Shown in pieces: positions 39,302 through 48,710 of a DNA stretch of 64,000 nt. A program made the position numbers and the translations under genes. The stretch lies in the NCBI RefSeq assembly GCF_014202975.1, contig NZ_JACHHZ010000001.1:496001-560000 (forward strand), written 5' to 3'. Below the pieces are notes generated by a model. The model did not search any database, was not told the origin of the DNA, and saw only the letters and a program-made list of their open reading frames with translations. The DNA comes from Povalibacter uvarum (GTDB lineage Bacteria > Pseudomonadota > Gammaproteobacteria > Steroidobacterales > Steroidobacteraceae). Position 1 is the first letter of the stretch; each line of letters starts with the position of its first letter.

Positions 39302-40529
39302 GACCGACGTCTCATCGCATCGGATCTGGGGGCTCGTTGAAGCAAGCGCCATACAGCTGACCGGCTCGGCCGCGACCTTTCTCGTTCAACTCCTGCTCGC
39401 TCGGCTGGGAGGGCCGGAGGTCCAGGGCGGCTTCAGCCTCGTCAAGGCCGAGGTCGATTTCCTCATGGCCACACTGGTGGTTGGATTGCCGCAGGCTGTG
39501 TTTTACTTCGTGCAGAAGGGCGACCTCCCGATAGCGACCTCTGTCAAGCTGGCCGCGCGCGTGGGCATGCTCGCGACGATTCTGGCACTGTTGTGGGGTG
39601 TGGTGTCGGTGCTGAGAGGTCAACAGAACCTTGCGACGGCCGCTGCAATAGCTGCTGCTGCCGGCAGCTCGGTGCACTACTCGATCCTGCGGGGCGCTCT
39701 CCTGTCGGTGAGGTCTTCGCGCGCGTTCGCGATTTTCAGTGCTGCTCCAGCCGTGGTGATATTGCTGCTCGTAGGAGCACTCCTGGCGACGAACAGTCAA
39801 CTGATGAAGAGTCAGTTCCTCGTGGCGCTCCTCTTCCTTGGCGCGTTCTCCGCCTGCGGCGCTTGGGGGCTCCTGCAGCTGAAGCAGCGTGAAATGTCCT
39901 CGAGCCGCACCGTCTCCTTTTTCGGATTGGCGCGTTTCGGCGTGGCGAGTTGGGTGCCCACGGTCTGTCAAAGCGGTGTCGTGTTCATCGCGCTGGGATG
40001 GATCAGTGAACGTAGCGGGGAGGCTGCGGGCGCCACTGCCGCTGCTCTGGCGTTGGCATCAATCGCAGTGACTCCTCTCAACCTGATGTCACCGCTGCTG
40101 TTCAAAGAGTGGACCAGCCTGACACCCGAGAGCCGGCGTCATCAGTTCATCTGGGCGGTCGGTATCGTCCTTGTGTTTACGATCGTGTTTTCATCGATCG
40201 TCTACGGTTTCTCCTCGGAGATCGTGAGGCTCGTCTTCGGCGCGGAATACGTGCCCTTCGCAGCTTTCTTTGCGCTGCTCAGTCTGCTCGTCGCTCCGCA
40301 ATCGATGGCAAAACTGTGGACCGTGCTTTGTAGTGCCGCAGGCAAACCGTGGCTGAGCTCGATCGTCGATGCCGCCAAGCTGCTGCTGTTCGTACTTGGC
40401 CTGGTGATGTTCGCCCTCGAGCCGCGTGACGCGATACTGACCCTGGTCTGCAGCGAATACGCAGCAATCGCGCTGGGTTTGATCGTCCTGGCCGGGTTCA
40501 GATTTGGTAGCAGCGGCCGTGACCGCTGA
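39282..40529 (+). CDS. wzx: Wzx-type polysaccharide flippase
   Basis: A 415-residue membrane protein with about 12 hydrophobic segments, beginning IWGLVEASAIQLTGSAATFLV. This pattern fits the MOP/Wzx family that flips undecaprenyl-linked repeat units to the periplasm. GTG 39282 is preferred; a TTG at 39237 would overlap the methyltransferase by 65 bases. The sequence is diverged, as is normal for Wzx, so the call rests on topology and on lying between wzz and the polymerase. Confidence 0.8.
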   Translation: MRCLAIRTDVSSHRIWGLVEASAIQLTGSAATFLVQLLLARLGGPEVQGGFSLVKAEVDFLMATLVVGLPQAVFYFVQKGDLPIATSVKLAARVGMLATILALLWGVVSVLRGQQNLATAAAIAAAAGSSVHYSILRGALLSVRSSRAFAIFSAAPAVVILLLVGALLATNSQLMKSQFLVALLFLGAFSACGAWGLLQLKQREMSSSRTVSFFGLARFGVASWVPTVCQSGVVFIALGWISERSGEAAGATAAALALASIAVTPLNLMSPLLFKEWTSLTPESRRHQFIWAVGIVLVFTIVFSSIVYGFSSEIVRLVFGAEYVPFAAFFALLSLLVAPQSMAKLWTVLCSAAGKPWLSSIVDAAKLLLFVLGLVMFALEPRDAILTLVCSEYAAIALGLIVLAGFRFGSSGRDR

Positions 40530-41892
40530 CCTCATAGCTCTCGTGGTATTGCAGTTGCTGAGCCTGCTCATCGTGGGCCTCGGCACGCTCTATTCGCTGC
40601 AGCGCCGCCGACTCTACAGCTTCCTGTTTCTTGGGTTGCTTGCATATCAGGGCGTGACGGCGCTCGGGCTCGGCCCGTTGATGGAAGAGTTCGGGGCGGA
40701 GGCTGTCTACAAGAGTCAGGGCGTCATTCTGGCCGGCTCGACGATCCTGGTGGCGACCATCATGTTTCTCGAGCGGGTCTCCGCGTCGGTTCTGCGCCCG
40801 ATCTCGCTGAATCCGGCGCTTGCAGTGAAGGAGGCCTGGTCGAAGTACGCCACCATTGTAGTGCTCTGCGCCGTGGTCACACTGGCGATCGCGATGCGCA
40901 GAGGATCGACGCTGCTCACCGTCAACTGGGAAGATGTTCGTGCAGAAGCAACCTTCGTCGATTCGATAGCTACGCTGTTGCAGTTCTTCGTCTTTCCCGC
41001 CGCGTGGCTTGCGTACCGGGCACACAAACCGTTCTGGGCGGTGATGTTCGCCATCCTCGCAGTAGTGCTGTTCGCGCTGCTTGGATCGCGCGCGGCACTG
41101 CTCGCGGGCCTGGCGGTGATTGCGATCGACATCATCCGATCGCCGCTCACAAGGAAGGCGAAGTTTCGTGTTGTCGCCATAGTGGCTTTGGCCGGGCTCC
41201 TCTTGCACATCGTGGGTCGAGTCGTGCGGGGGCTCGGAGTAGGCGGCATCTATGGATTGCTCACGGGCGAGATCAACTTTCAGGGACTGCTGGAGGAAGT
41301 GGGTGAATCGGTCGAGTGGACAGGCGGTGAGTTCGAGATCGCCCGGTATCTCGTATTCGTGGTGCAGAACGGACCGTTCGCGGACGTCTCGCCTCTTACG
41401 AGCGTCACTCGTTGGTTCACCATGTACGTGCCGCGGCCACTGGTACCGGACCTCAAGCCCGAGGACGTCACCTATGCGTTGTGGCGGCATGCGGCGAATG
41501 GAGGCGTCTTCGATTCATACGCAGCCATAGACCAGATGTTGTTGCTGCTCCAGCAGGGCGATACCGGTTCCATTCATCCGATGCTCTGGGGTGAGTTCTG
41601 GGTAAACGGCGGATGGATCGCCATCCCGCTTTCCGCAGTTCTCCTGGCGTTTCAAGCCGTGCTGCTGGAGAGGGTTTTGGAGCGCGTACCTCCGATCGCA
41701 GCGGTACTGGTGATGCCGGCAACCGCAGTGGGCTGGCTGATGGTGGCACGCGGCAATTCTGTTATCGGGCTCGGATATACCTACTACCTGTTGCCAGTAG
41801 CGATGCTCATATGCGTCGCTTTGGGGATGATTCAATGGGCCAGCACGGGCCGCGGTCCAGTTCTTCGCGATCCAGCCCCACCCTTGCAGTGA
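40519..41892 (+). CDS. wzy: Wzy-like O-antigen/capsule polymerase
   Basis: A 457-residue membrane protein with about 11 spans and a large periplasmic loop (near residues 225-330) containing VTRWFTMYVPRPLVPDLKP, where the RPL.P pattern recalls O-antigen polymerases. It would join repeat units in the periplasm. Start is uncertain: GTG 40519 is chosen, TTG 40504 is in frame; both overlap the wzx end. Sequence alone is weak evidence; position beside wzx and topology carry the call. Confidence 0.75.
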   Translation: MTADLIALVVLQLLSLLIVGLGTLYSLQRRRLYSFLFLGLLAYQGVTALGLGPLMEEFGAEAVYKSQGVILAGSTILVATIMFLERVSASVLRPISLNPALAVKEAWSKYATIVVLCAVVTLAIAMRRGSTLLTVNWEDVRAEATFVDSIATLLQFFVFPAAWLAYRAHKPFWAVMFAILAVVLFALLGSRAALLAGLAVIAIDIIRSPLTRKAKFRVVAIVALAGLLLHIVGRVVRGLGVGGIYGLLTGEINFQGLLEEVGESVEWTGGEFEIARYLVFVVQNGPFADVSPLTSVTRWFTMYVPRPLVPDLKPEDVTYALWRHAANGGVFDSYAAIDQMLLLLQQGDTGSIHPMLWGEFWVNGGWIAIPLSAVLLAFQAVLLERVLERVPPIAAVLVMPATAVGWLMVARGNSVIGLGYTYYLLPVAMLICVALGMIQWASTGRGPVLRDPAPPLQ

Positions 41893-41893
41893 C

Positions 41894-43018
41894 ATGACGG
41901 ACATCAATCGAAAAAGGCTCTTCCTCCTCTCGGATGCAAATACTGCCCACACCGAGAGATGGGCGGTCGCCCTGGCCCAGCGCGGGTACGAGATCCTGCT
42001 TTTCAGTCTCACAGTGCCGCTGACGCCCGCGCTCCTCTCTATTCCGGGGGTTCGTTTCGAGACGGCGGGAATCGGAGTCGATCTGGCGTATTCGAACGAA
42101 GGCTCGGCCCGGAAACTGCTGTACCTGCGGGCACTGCCGATGATCCGGCGATTGGCGCGCGAGTTCCGTCCGTCCGTGTGCCATGCGCACTACGCGAGCA
42201 GCTACGGCGTCCTCGCAATGCTGGCGAGGCTGCCCCGGTTGGTCGTATCGGTCTGGGGTGCCGATGTCTACAATACGCCGCACAGGAGCATGCTCCATCG
42301 AATGATCGTTACGGCGGCTATTCGTTCCGCGGACATTGTCCTCTCAACGAGCAATGTCATGAGGCAGGAAACGTTGCGGCTGTGTCGGCGCGAGATCGGC
42401 GTAGTGCCGTTCGGTATCGATACGCGAAGATTTCAGCCGCGCGATCGTCCGCAGTCTCGTGAGCTTACTGTCGGGACCGTCAAGTCGCTCGAAGACAAGT
42501 ATGGGATCGATGTTCTGCTGCGCGCATTCGCATCTGCGTGCGAAAGGGTGCCGGATCCGCGGCTGAGATTGCTGATCGTGGGCGGAGGCAGCAGGCGCGA
42601 AGCGCTGGAGAAGCTGTCGCGTGATCTCGGTATCGAGGGGAGAACCGTGTTCGCCGGCAGAGTGGACTACGCCCGGACGCCGGAAATGCACAGTGCTCTC
42701 GATATTGCTGTGTTTCCTTCGGTGGAGGACAGTGAAAGCTTCGGCGTTTCGGTGATAGAAGCGCAGGCCTGCGCCACGCCAGTGATAGTAAGCAACGTGG
42801 GTGGCCTGCCCGAGGTCGTGCTCGAGGGCGAGAGTGCGATCGTTGTGCCGCCCAGGGACGTGGAGGCGTTGTCGAATGCGATCGGCAAGCTTGCGACGGC
42901 CCCGGCCCTTAGAAGCGCAATGGGCGAGGCGGGTCGTCGTCACGTCGTCGACAACTACGAACTCGAGCGCTGCGTCGATTTGCTCGACCGCTTCTACGCT
43001 CAATTGCAGCAGCGTTGA
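41894..43018 (+). CDS. Glycosyltransferase family 4
   Basis: A 374-residue GT-B enzyme, retaining. The N-terminal domain starts RLFLLSDANTAHTERWAVAL; the donor domain holds PFGIDTRRFQP and the E-x7-E type motif EDSESFGVSVIEAQ. It should add one sugar of the repeat unit on the cytosolic face. Donor and acceptor cannot be predicted. It starts 1 base after the polymerase stop. Confidence 0.88.
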   Translation: MTDINRKRLFLLSDANTAHTERWAVALAQRGYEILLFSLTVPLTPALLSIPGVRFETAGIGVDLAYSNEGSARKLLYLRALPMIRRLAREFRPSVCHAHYASSYGVLAMLARLPRLVVSVWGADVYNTPHRSMLHRMIVTAAIRSADIVLSTSNVMRQETLRLCRREIGVVPFGIDTRRFQPRDRPQSRELTVGTVKSLEDKYGIDVLLRAFASACERVPDPRLRLLIVGGGSRREALEKLSRDLGIEGRTVFAGRVDYARTPEMHSALDIAVFPSVEDSESFGVSVIEAQACATPVIVSNVGGLPEVVLEGESAIVVPPRDVEALSNAIGKLATAPALRSAMGEAGRRHVVDNYELERCVDLLDRFYAQLQQR

Positions 43019-43076
43019 CGCGGCAGCGACTGCATACAACGGATTCGCATACAGACCTTAGGACTCGGATGCAAGT

Positions 43077-43919
43077 ATGAGCACACGTGAATTACTGAAG
43101 GCGAAGCTGGACGAGATCGGAGGCATATCCAACGAGACTTGGTTCAACGGCCTCTCTGATCGCAAACGAGCGGAGCTGCAGTTCCATGATCGCGATCGCG
43201 ATCGAAAGGCGCTGACTCAGATCGATCAAGACACGTACGAGCGGTTTTACGGCAACAAGAAGTACTACCAGGCCACGGATGACTCGAAACGATACGTCGA
43301 TGACTGGATCAAGACACACGTCCCGGGGAAGGTTTTCCTGGACTATGCTTGTGGCAATGGAGTGAACGCCATTAAGGCCGCCCGCGCCGGAGCCGCGTTG
43401 TCCCTTGGGCTGGACATCAGCAGAGTGTCCGTACAGAACGCCACGGAAGACGCGGCCGCCCAAGGCCTATCGGCCACCGCTCGTTTCATACAGGCGGATG
43501 CGGAAGACACCAAGCTTCCCGACAGCTCGATCGACGTGATCATTTGCAGCGGCATGCTGCATCACCTCGATCTCTCCTACGCATTCCCCGAGTTGCGGCG
43601 CATTCTGGCACCGGGCGGCAAGATTCTTGCGATCGAGGCGCTCGACTACAATCCGATGATCAAGCTGTATCGCAAGCTCACGCCGGATATGCGCACCGAA
43701 TGGGAGAAGGCACACATTCTCAGCCTGAAGGATCTCAGATTCGCCAGGCGCTTCTTTGATGTGCAGCAAACCCGCTACTGGCACATCACAAGCATCGTTG
43801 CCCCGCACGTGCCGTTCATGCTGCCGGCATTGAATCTGGTGGACAAGATTCTGACGCGGATACCGGGCGTGCAACTGATGTCCTGGATCTTCACATTCGA
43901 GTTGCGTTCTACAAAGTGA
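43077..43919 (+). CDS. Class I SAM-dependent methyltransferase
   Basis: A 280-residue protein. Motif I is FLDYACGNGVNAIKAA near residue 83, the acidic residue is in LGLDISRVSV, and motif IV is DVIICSGMLHHLDL. The C-terminus has a hydrophobic stretch (HVPFMLPALNLVDKIL) as in several glycan-cluster methyltransferases. It probably acts on a sugar nucleotide or lipid-linked glycan. Its stop overlaps the GTG of the next glycosyltransferase (GTGA). Confidence 0.84.
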   Translation: MSTRELLKAKLDEIGGISNETWFNGLSDRKRAELQFHDRDRDRKALTQIDQDTYERFYGNKKYYQATDDSKRYVDDWIKTHVPGKVFLDYACGNGVNAIKAARAGAALSLGLDISRVSVQNATEDAAAQGLSATARFIQADAEDTKLPDSSIDVIICSGMLHHLDLSYAFPELRRILAPGGKILAIEALDYNPMIKLYRKLTPDMRTEWEKAHILSLKDLRFARRFFDVQQTRYWHITSIVAPHVPFMLPALNLVDKILTRIPGVQLMSWIFTFELRSTK

Positions 43920-45208
43920 GCGGCGCGACCACCGGCCCGTCGAGCAAGCCTCGGGGAAGACTTCGGATATGGCTCATCACCGTCGGTGAGCCGCTGCCAC
44001 TGGGTGATTCGTCGGCGAGGCTGTGGCGAACGGGACTGTTGGCGCAGACCCTGGTGGACAGGCAGCATGAGGTGACATGGTGGACGTCCGCCGTCGATCA
44101 CTTCAACAAACGATTCCACGTCGACAGGTCGGATCGCGTACGAGTGAATGCTCTGTTGGAGTTGCAGTTCCTCTATGGGGAGCTGTACACGCGCAACATT
44201 TCCGCGGCTCGCTGGCGCAACCATCGTCAGATTGCCGCCGAATTCACGCGGCTCGCTGCAGTCGAAGAAAAGCCCGACGTGATCCTGTGCTCGTATCCCA
44301 CGATCGAACTCAGTGCCGCTGCGGTGCTGTTCGGCGAACAGCACGGAATTCCGGTACTCCTCGATATACGCGACCTGTGGCCCGACGAAATGGCAGCTCG
44401 GCTCCCCCGATTCCTGCGCTCTCTTGCTCCGCTCCTGTTGTGGCCCATGTACCGCGACGCGCGACTTGCGTTGAAGCGTGCCACGGGAATGGTAGCAATC
44501 TCGCGGCGCTACCTGGCTTGGGGACTGGAGCACGCCCAGCGTGCTGGCAACGACGCCGATGCTGTGTTTACGCACGGGTATCCCTCCCAGCAACTGTCCA
44601 ACCAGGCTGATGTGCAGAACGTACTGACGGAACTCGGGTTGGACGCCTCGCAACGAGTCTTCTGGTTCGTGGGTACGTTCGTCGGAAGCATCGATCTCGC
44701 CACGGTGATCGAGGCGGCGAGGATCCTCGACGACCAGAACGTGGTTTTCGTGCTGACAGGCTCCGGCGAGAAGGATGCGGAGTGGCGGGCGCAGGCTCAC
44801 GGATTGCGCAATGTCCGTTTCACCGGGTGGGTAGACAAGGACAGGCTGCAGGCGCTCGCGTCGATCGCTTGGGTTGGCCTCGCTGCGTACAAGGCCGGTG
44901 CGCTGATGAGTTTGACCAACAAGCTGTTCGAGTACATGGCCCATGGCCTGCCTATCCTTGTCAGTCTGCCGGGAGAGGCGCGGGCCGTTGTCGAATCTGA
45001 ACGGTGCGGCATGTTCTACGAACCGGGATCCGCGACCGCCCTTGCGACCGCTGTCAGGGCCATGTGTGCCGATTCGTCGTTGAGGGACGCGATGGCCGCC
45101 AACGCCAGGCGAGCATTCGAGGCCAGGTATTCAGCGACCGCTGTTTACGACGGACTAGCGTCGCATCTGGAGGTAGTCGCAGCAGATGAGGCAGGGCGGC
45201 GGCGTTGA
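43916..45208 (+). CDS. Glycosyltransferase family 4, WbuB-like
   Basis: A 430-residue GT-B enzyme with a GTG start. N-terminal SARLWRTGLLAQTLVDRQHE and LLDIRDLWPDEMA, then the donor domain with FVGTFVGSIDLATVIEAAR and LTNKLFEYMAHGLPILV, are typical of WbuB-type transferases that add amino-deoxy sugars; the exact sugar is unknown. It overlaps the upstream methyltransferase by 4 bases and ends before a 484-base gap. Confidence 0.86.
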   Translation: MSGATTGPSSKPRGRLRIWLITVGEPLPLGDSSARLWRTGLLAQTLVDRQHEVTWWTSAVDHFNKRFHVDRSDRVRVNALLELQFLYGELYTRNISAARWRNHRQIAAEFTRLAAVEEKPDVILCSYPTIELSAAAVLFGEQHGIPVLLDIRDLWPDEMAARLPRFLRSLAPLLLWPMYRDARLALKRATGMVAISRRYLAWGLEHAQRAGNDADAVFTHGYPSQQLSNQADVQNVLTELGLDASQRVFWFVGTFVGSIDLATVIEAARILDDQNVVFVLTGSGEKDAEWRAQAHGLRNVRFTGWVDKDRLQALASIAWVGLAAYKAGALMSLTNKLFEYMAHGLPILVSLPGEARAVVESERCGMFYEPGSATALATAVRAMCADSSLRDAMAANARRAFEARYSATAVYDGLASHLEVVAADEAGRRR

Positions 45209-45692
45209 TCCGTGCACCCTCACCTCGGAGTTATGCCGGAGTCGGCACGTGCGGGCCAAGCGGCACTGGGAACCAGGTGTCTCTCGCCGCCCGATTCAGG
45301 GGTATTCCGCTGGGGGGCCACCTTGTTACGGGAGCCGCTTTGCTGGCAAAATTCCGCTGATATTCTGCAGCAGGATGCAGGCCGCGCTGAGCGCCGATCC
45401 GTCCGCAGGGCGTTTGTCGTACCGTAGTGTGGTGACGCGCGGTGCGGATATTGACACAAAGGATTTACGCTCTATCGCCATTGGTGCCGTGTCGTCGAAG
45501 ACTGGACGGACAATCCGCCGATATTACATACAGGATCCGGTCTGCGCGCTATTCGGTCGCTACGACCTACACCGGCACGCATCACTCACCACTTGGGGCA
45601 GGTTGCCTGCTCGGTCCCTTCGTCGAACTGCGCTTCTCAGTGGAGGTGCATTCCGCTGGACCGTCGTTGCATGTTGATTTACAGGATGACTC
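45209..45692 (+). other. 484-base stretch without a convincing gene
   Basis: Several short open frames exist but none shows a recognisable family or a good ribosome site. One frame (45442-45696) ends with a stop overlapping the next ATG, as a real gene in this operon would, and its last 30 codons look protein-like. It may be the remnant of a lost gene. A TATTCT at 45360-45365 and TTGACA at 45452-45457 are isolated promoter-like hexamers without good partners. Confidence 0.5.
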
Positions 45693-46466
45693 ATGACTGA
45701 CTTTGCCGAAGTCACCGAACTCGCTGGCGATGATGTGAGCGGCGAGCAGGTGCAACGTGTTTGCACCCGCTACGCCTGGGCTTTGCCTTTCTGCCGGAGC
45801 AAGGATGTGGTCGAAGTCGCGTGCGGCACCGGACCCGGACTCGGGTTGCTCCGTGGTGTCGCCAAGTCACTGGTCGCCGGAGACATCAGCGAGACCATTC
45901 TCGGTCGCGCCCGGGCACACTACCGCGATGCGATAGATCTGCGCACGCTGGACGCCCAGGCATTGCCGTTCGAGGATGCCAGCGTCGATGTCGTCATCAT
46001 TTTCGAAGCACTGTACTACCTGCCGCGCCCGGAGCTGTTCTTCGCGGAATGCCGGCGCGTCCTTCGGCCGGGCGGCCACGTGCTCATCTCGAATGCCAAC
46101 AAGGATCTGAGCGACTTCAATCCCAGCCCGCATAGTCACGTCTATCACGGGGTTGTAGAGTTGCGCGAAGCGTTCGCGCAGCATGGCTTCTCGGCCTCGT
46201 TCTTCGGCGACGTGCCCATGCAGTCGGTCTCATGGCGGCAGAAGCTCCTGAGGCCAGTGAAGCGTGCCGTGGTCGCCCTGAATCTCATGCCGAAAAGCAT
46301 GGCGGGCAAGAAGCTCCTGAAGAAACTGGTCTTCGGTTCGATGAGCCCGTTCCCCGCGGAGATCACCCCCGCAATGTTGCCGACTGCCTTGACGCTGGCA
46401 CCGCTGGATCCGGCGCGGCCCGATCAGGTGCACAAGGTTATTCTGTGCGCAGCTCGGAAATCATGA
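45693..46466 (+). CDS. Class I SAM-dependent methyltransferase (UbiE-like fold)
   Basis: A 257-residue protein. Motif I is VVEVACGTGPGLGLL near residue 33, then AGDISETILGRARAHY, the motif DAQALPFEDASVDVVIIFE, and LRPGGHVLISNANK. It is the third methyltransferase of the locus. It follows the 484-base gap and precedes an aminotransferase by 94 bases. Target unknown; an O- or N-methyl or C-methyl sugar is likely. Confidence 0.84.
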   Translation: MTDFAEVTELAGDDVSGEQVQRVCTRYAWALPFCRSKDVVEVACGTGPGLGLLRGVAKSLVAGDISETILGRARAHYRDAIDLRTLDAQALPFEDASVDVVIIFEALYYLPRPELFFAECRRVLRPGGHVLISNANKDLSDFNPSPHSHVYHGVVELREAFAQHGFSASFFGDVPMQSVSWRQKLLRPVKRAVVALNLMPKSMAGKKLLKKLVFGSMSPFPAEITPAMLPTALTLAPLDPARPDQVHKVILCAARKS

Positions 46467-46560
46467 CTGTCCGCCTGCTGATTGCGCGAGCCGCTGAGTG
46501 CGGCGTGATCGACGGCAACCCTCAGTTCGTCAATTGACTCAATTAACCCAGAGAACCGCG

Positions 46561-47667
46561 ATGCGAAACATTCCCTTCTTTCCTTACTCTCAGCTGTTTT
46601 CGGCGCAGGAGAGCGAGCTGACGTCGGTCATGATCGACGTGTGCCGGCGGGGTGCGTACATCCTGCAGAAAGATTGCCGTGAGTTCGAAGCATCGCTCGC
46701 GCAGTTCATGGGCGTGAAGCACGCGTTTGGTCTCGCGAACGGGACCGACGCGATCATCATCGGGTTGAAGGCTGTCGGCGTCGGTGCCGGCGACGAAGTG
46801 ATCCTGCCTTCGCACACTTACATTGCGACCGCGGCGGCCGTGCACATGGTGGGCGCAACTCCCGTGCTCGCCGAGTGCGGCGCCGATCACATGCTCGACG
46901 CGGCGGACGTCGCCAAGCGCATTACTCCGCGCACGAAAGCCATCATGCCCGTTCAGGTCAATGGACGGACGTGCGACATGGATGCACTGCAAGCCGTCGC
47001 CGACAAGCACGGAGTCATGATCGTCGAGGATGCCGCGCAGGGCCTGGGATCCAAGTTCAAAGGTCGCAGTGCCGGAACGTTCGGCAAGTTCGGAACGATC
47101 AGCTTCTACCCCGCGAAGCTGCTCGGCTGCTTCGGCGACGGCGGTGCCATCGTGACGAACGATGATGCCGTGGCAAAGCAGATCGCGTTGCTGCGCGATC
47201 ACGGCCGCAACGAAGAAGGCCGCGTAGTCGCGTGGGGTTACAACTCCCGTCTGGACAACCTCCAGGCCGCGATCCTCAACTTCAAGCTGAAGACGTTCCC
47301 GGCGGATGTCGAGAGACGCCGCGCAGTGGCTGCGCGGTATCAGCGTGGCCTGGGCGATCTCAAGCAGCTCACGCTGCCGCCGGCGCCGGATGCTGATTCG
47401 CGTCACTTCGACGTCTATCAGAATTACGAGCTCGAGGCCGATCGCCGCGATGAGCTGCGCGCTCATCTCGAGAAGAATGGCGTCCGTACCATCATCCAGT
47501 GGGCGGGAACGCCAGTGCATCAGTTCCACGATCTCGGATTCGACGTCCAGTTGCCGCGCACCGATGCGTTCTTCAAGCGCTGCTTCATGTTGCCGATGAA
47601 CGCCGCCATCACCGACGACGAAGTCGACTACATCGTTCAGCACATCCGCGCGTTCTACGGGCTCTGA
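46561..47667 (+). CDS. DegT/DnrJ/EryC1-family sugar aminotransferase
   Basis: A 368-residue PLP enzyme. The Lys is in FYPAKLLGCFGDGG, the cofactor Asp in VEDAAQGLGS, and FGLANGTDAI is the phosphate-binding loop. It differs clearly from the WbpE-like enzyme at 24518. It could aminate the 4-keto sugar made by the dehydratase at 50634. ATG 46561 (MRNIPFFPYSQ) is the family-type start. The E1-alpha-like gene starts 2 bases after its stop, so the three genes 46561-49702 are one unit. Confidence 0.88.
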   Translation: MRNIPFFPYSQLFSAQESELTSVMIDVCRRGAYILQKDCREFEASLAQFMGVKHAFGLANGTDAIIIGLKAVGVGAGDEVILPSHTYIATAAAVHMVGATPVLAECGADHMLDAADVAKRITPRTKAIMPVQVNGRTCDMDALQAVADKHGVMIVEDAAQGLGSKFKGRSAGTFGKFGTISFYPAKLLGCFGDGGAIVTNDDAVAKQIALLRDHGRNEEGRVVAWGYNSRLDNLQAAILNFKLKTFPADVERRRAVAARYQRGLGDLKQLTLPPAPDADSRHFDVYQNYELEADRRDELRAHLEKNGVRTIIQWAGTPVHQFHDLGFDVQLPRTDAFFKRCFMLPMNAAITDDEVDYIVQHIRAFYGL

Positions 47668-47669
47668 TC

Positions 47670-48710
47670 GTGTCGCGGACCGAACTGGGCGCGCTCGCTG
47701 ATGCGGCGCAGTTTCAAGGACCGATCGACATCGCCGCGTGCGATGTCGATGAGCTGAAGGCCGCACTGCGATCGATGCTGAAGATCCGTTTCGTTGAGCA
47801 GCAGCTCGCGGCTCAACGACGCGACGGGCACATCGGCGGGCCGGTGCACCTTGGCGTGGGGCAGGAGGCGGTGGCGGTCGGCGTATCGGCGCACCTGCGG
47901 CGGACTGACCGCGTGTTCGGCGGCCATCGATCACACTCGCACCTGCTTGCACTCGGGTCCGATGTTCGGCGTTTGTTCGCGGAGATTCTTGGCAAGGACA
48001 CCGGGCTTTCCCGTGGCATGGGAGGCTCGATGCACCTGTGGGACAAGCCGAACGGCTTCTACGGATCGACCCCGATCGTGGCCGGCACCATCTCGCTCGC
48101 GGTGGGCGCAGGGCTGGCCGCGGCGATGCAGAAGACCGGGGATGTCGCTGTCGCGTACTTCGGCGACGGAGCGGTCGAGGAAGGCGTCGTCCACGAGTGC
48201 CTGAACCTGGCGCAGATTCTCAAGATCCCCGTGCTGTTCGTGGTGGAGAACAACCTGTTCTCCAGTCACATGCACATCTCGCTGCGTCAACCCAAGGACG
48301 CAACGGTGCGCTTCGCGCACGCTCACGACATGGCTGCTGAGCTCGTCGATGGCAACGACATTGTCGAGGTGAAGCGCGCCGCCGGCCGTTTGATCGAGCG
48401 CGCACGGGCGGGAGAAGGTCCGGGTTTCCTCGAGGCGGTTACGCAGCGCTGGTATGGCCACGTCGACTGGCGCGAAGACATCGATGTGGGAGTCAATCGG
48501 TCGACCGCGGACCTCGATCAGTGGCGCAGGCGCGATCCGGTGGCGCGACTGGAATCCGCTTTGCTGAGCGCGGGCCACATGACCCGGGCGGAAGGCGAAG
48601 AAATCAGAAGGTCTCTGCGCGAAGAGATCGAATCGGCGTGGGCAACGGCAGCGACGGATCCGTACCCGGCGCCGGAAGCACTGCTCGCCAGGGTTTACAT
48701 CGACAAATGA
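47670..48710 (+). CDS. Thiamine-diphosphate enzyme, dehydrogenase E1 alpha-like subunit
   Basis: A 346-residue protein with a GTG start. The ThDP/Mg motif begins GDGAVEEG and ends in NN of VVENN, about 30 residues later. HRSHSHLLALG and RGMGGSMHL match the alpha chain of 2-oxoacid dehydrogenases. Such E1 enzymes decarboxylate a 2-oxoacid and pass the two-carbon or acyl unit on. No E2 or E3 gene is near. The setting in a sugar locus suggests transfer to a sugar, as proposed for AviB1/AviB2 in avilamycin. It overlaps the beta gene by 4 bases. Confidence 0.88.
   Translation: MSRTELGALADAAQFQGPIDIAACDVDELKAALRSMLKIRFVEQQLAAQRRDGHIGGPVHLGVGQEAVAVGVSAHLRRTDRVFGGHRSHSHLLALGSDVRRLFAEILGKDTGLSRGMGGSMHLWDKPNGFYGSTPIVAGTISLAVGAGLAAAMQKTGDVAVAYFGDGAVEEGVVHECLNLAQILKIPVLFVVENNLFSSHMHISLRQPKDATVRFAHAHDMAAELVDGNDIVEVKRAAGRLIERARAGEGPGFLEAVTQRWYGHVDWREDIDVGVNRSTADLDQWRRRDPVARLESALLSAGHMTRAEGEEIRRSLREEIESAWATAATDPYPAPEALLARVYIDK

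Noticed and set aside
45186-45677. A 163-codon plus-strand open frame after the second GT4 gene
   Set aside because: It begins inside the GT4 gene, has no ribosome site, domain or typical codon pattern; treated as part of the unexplained gap.
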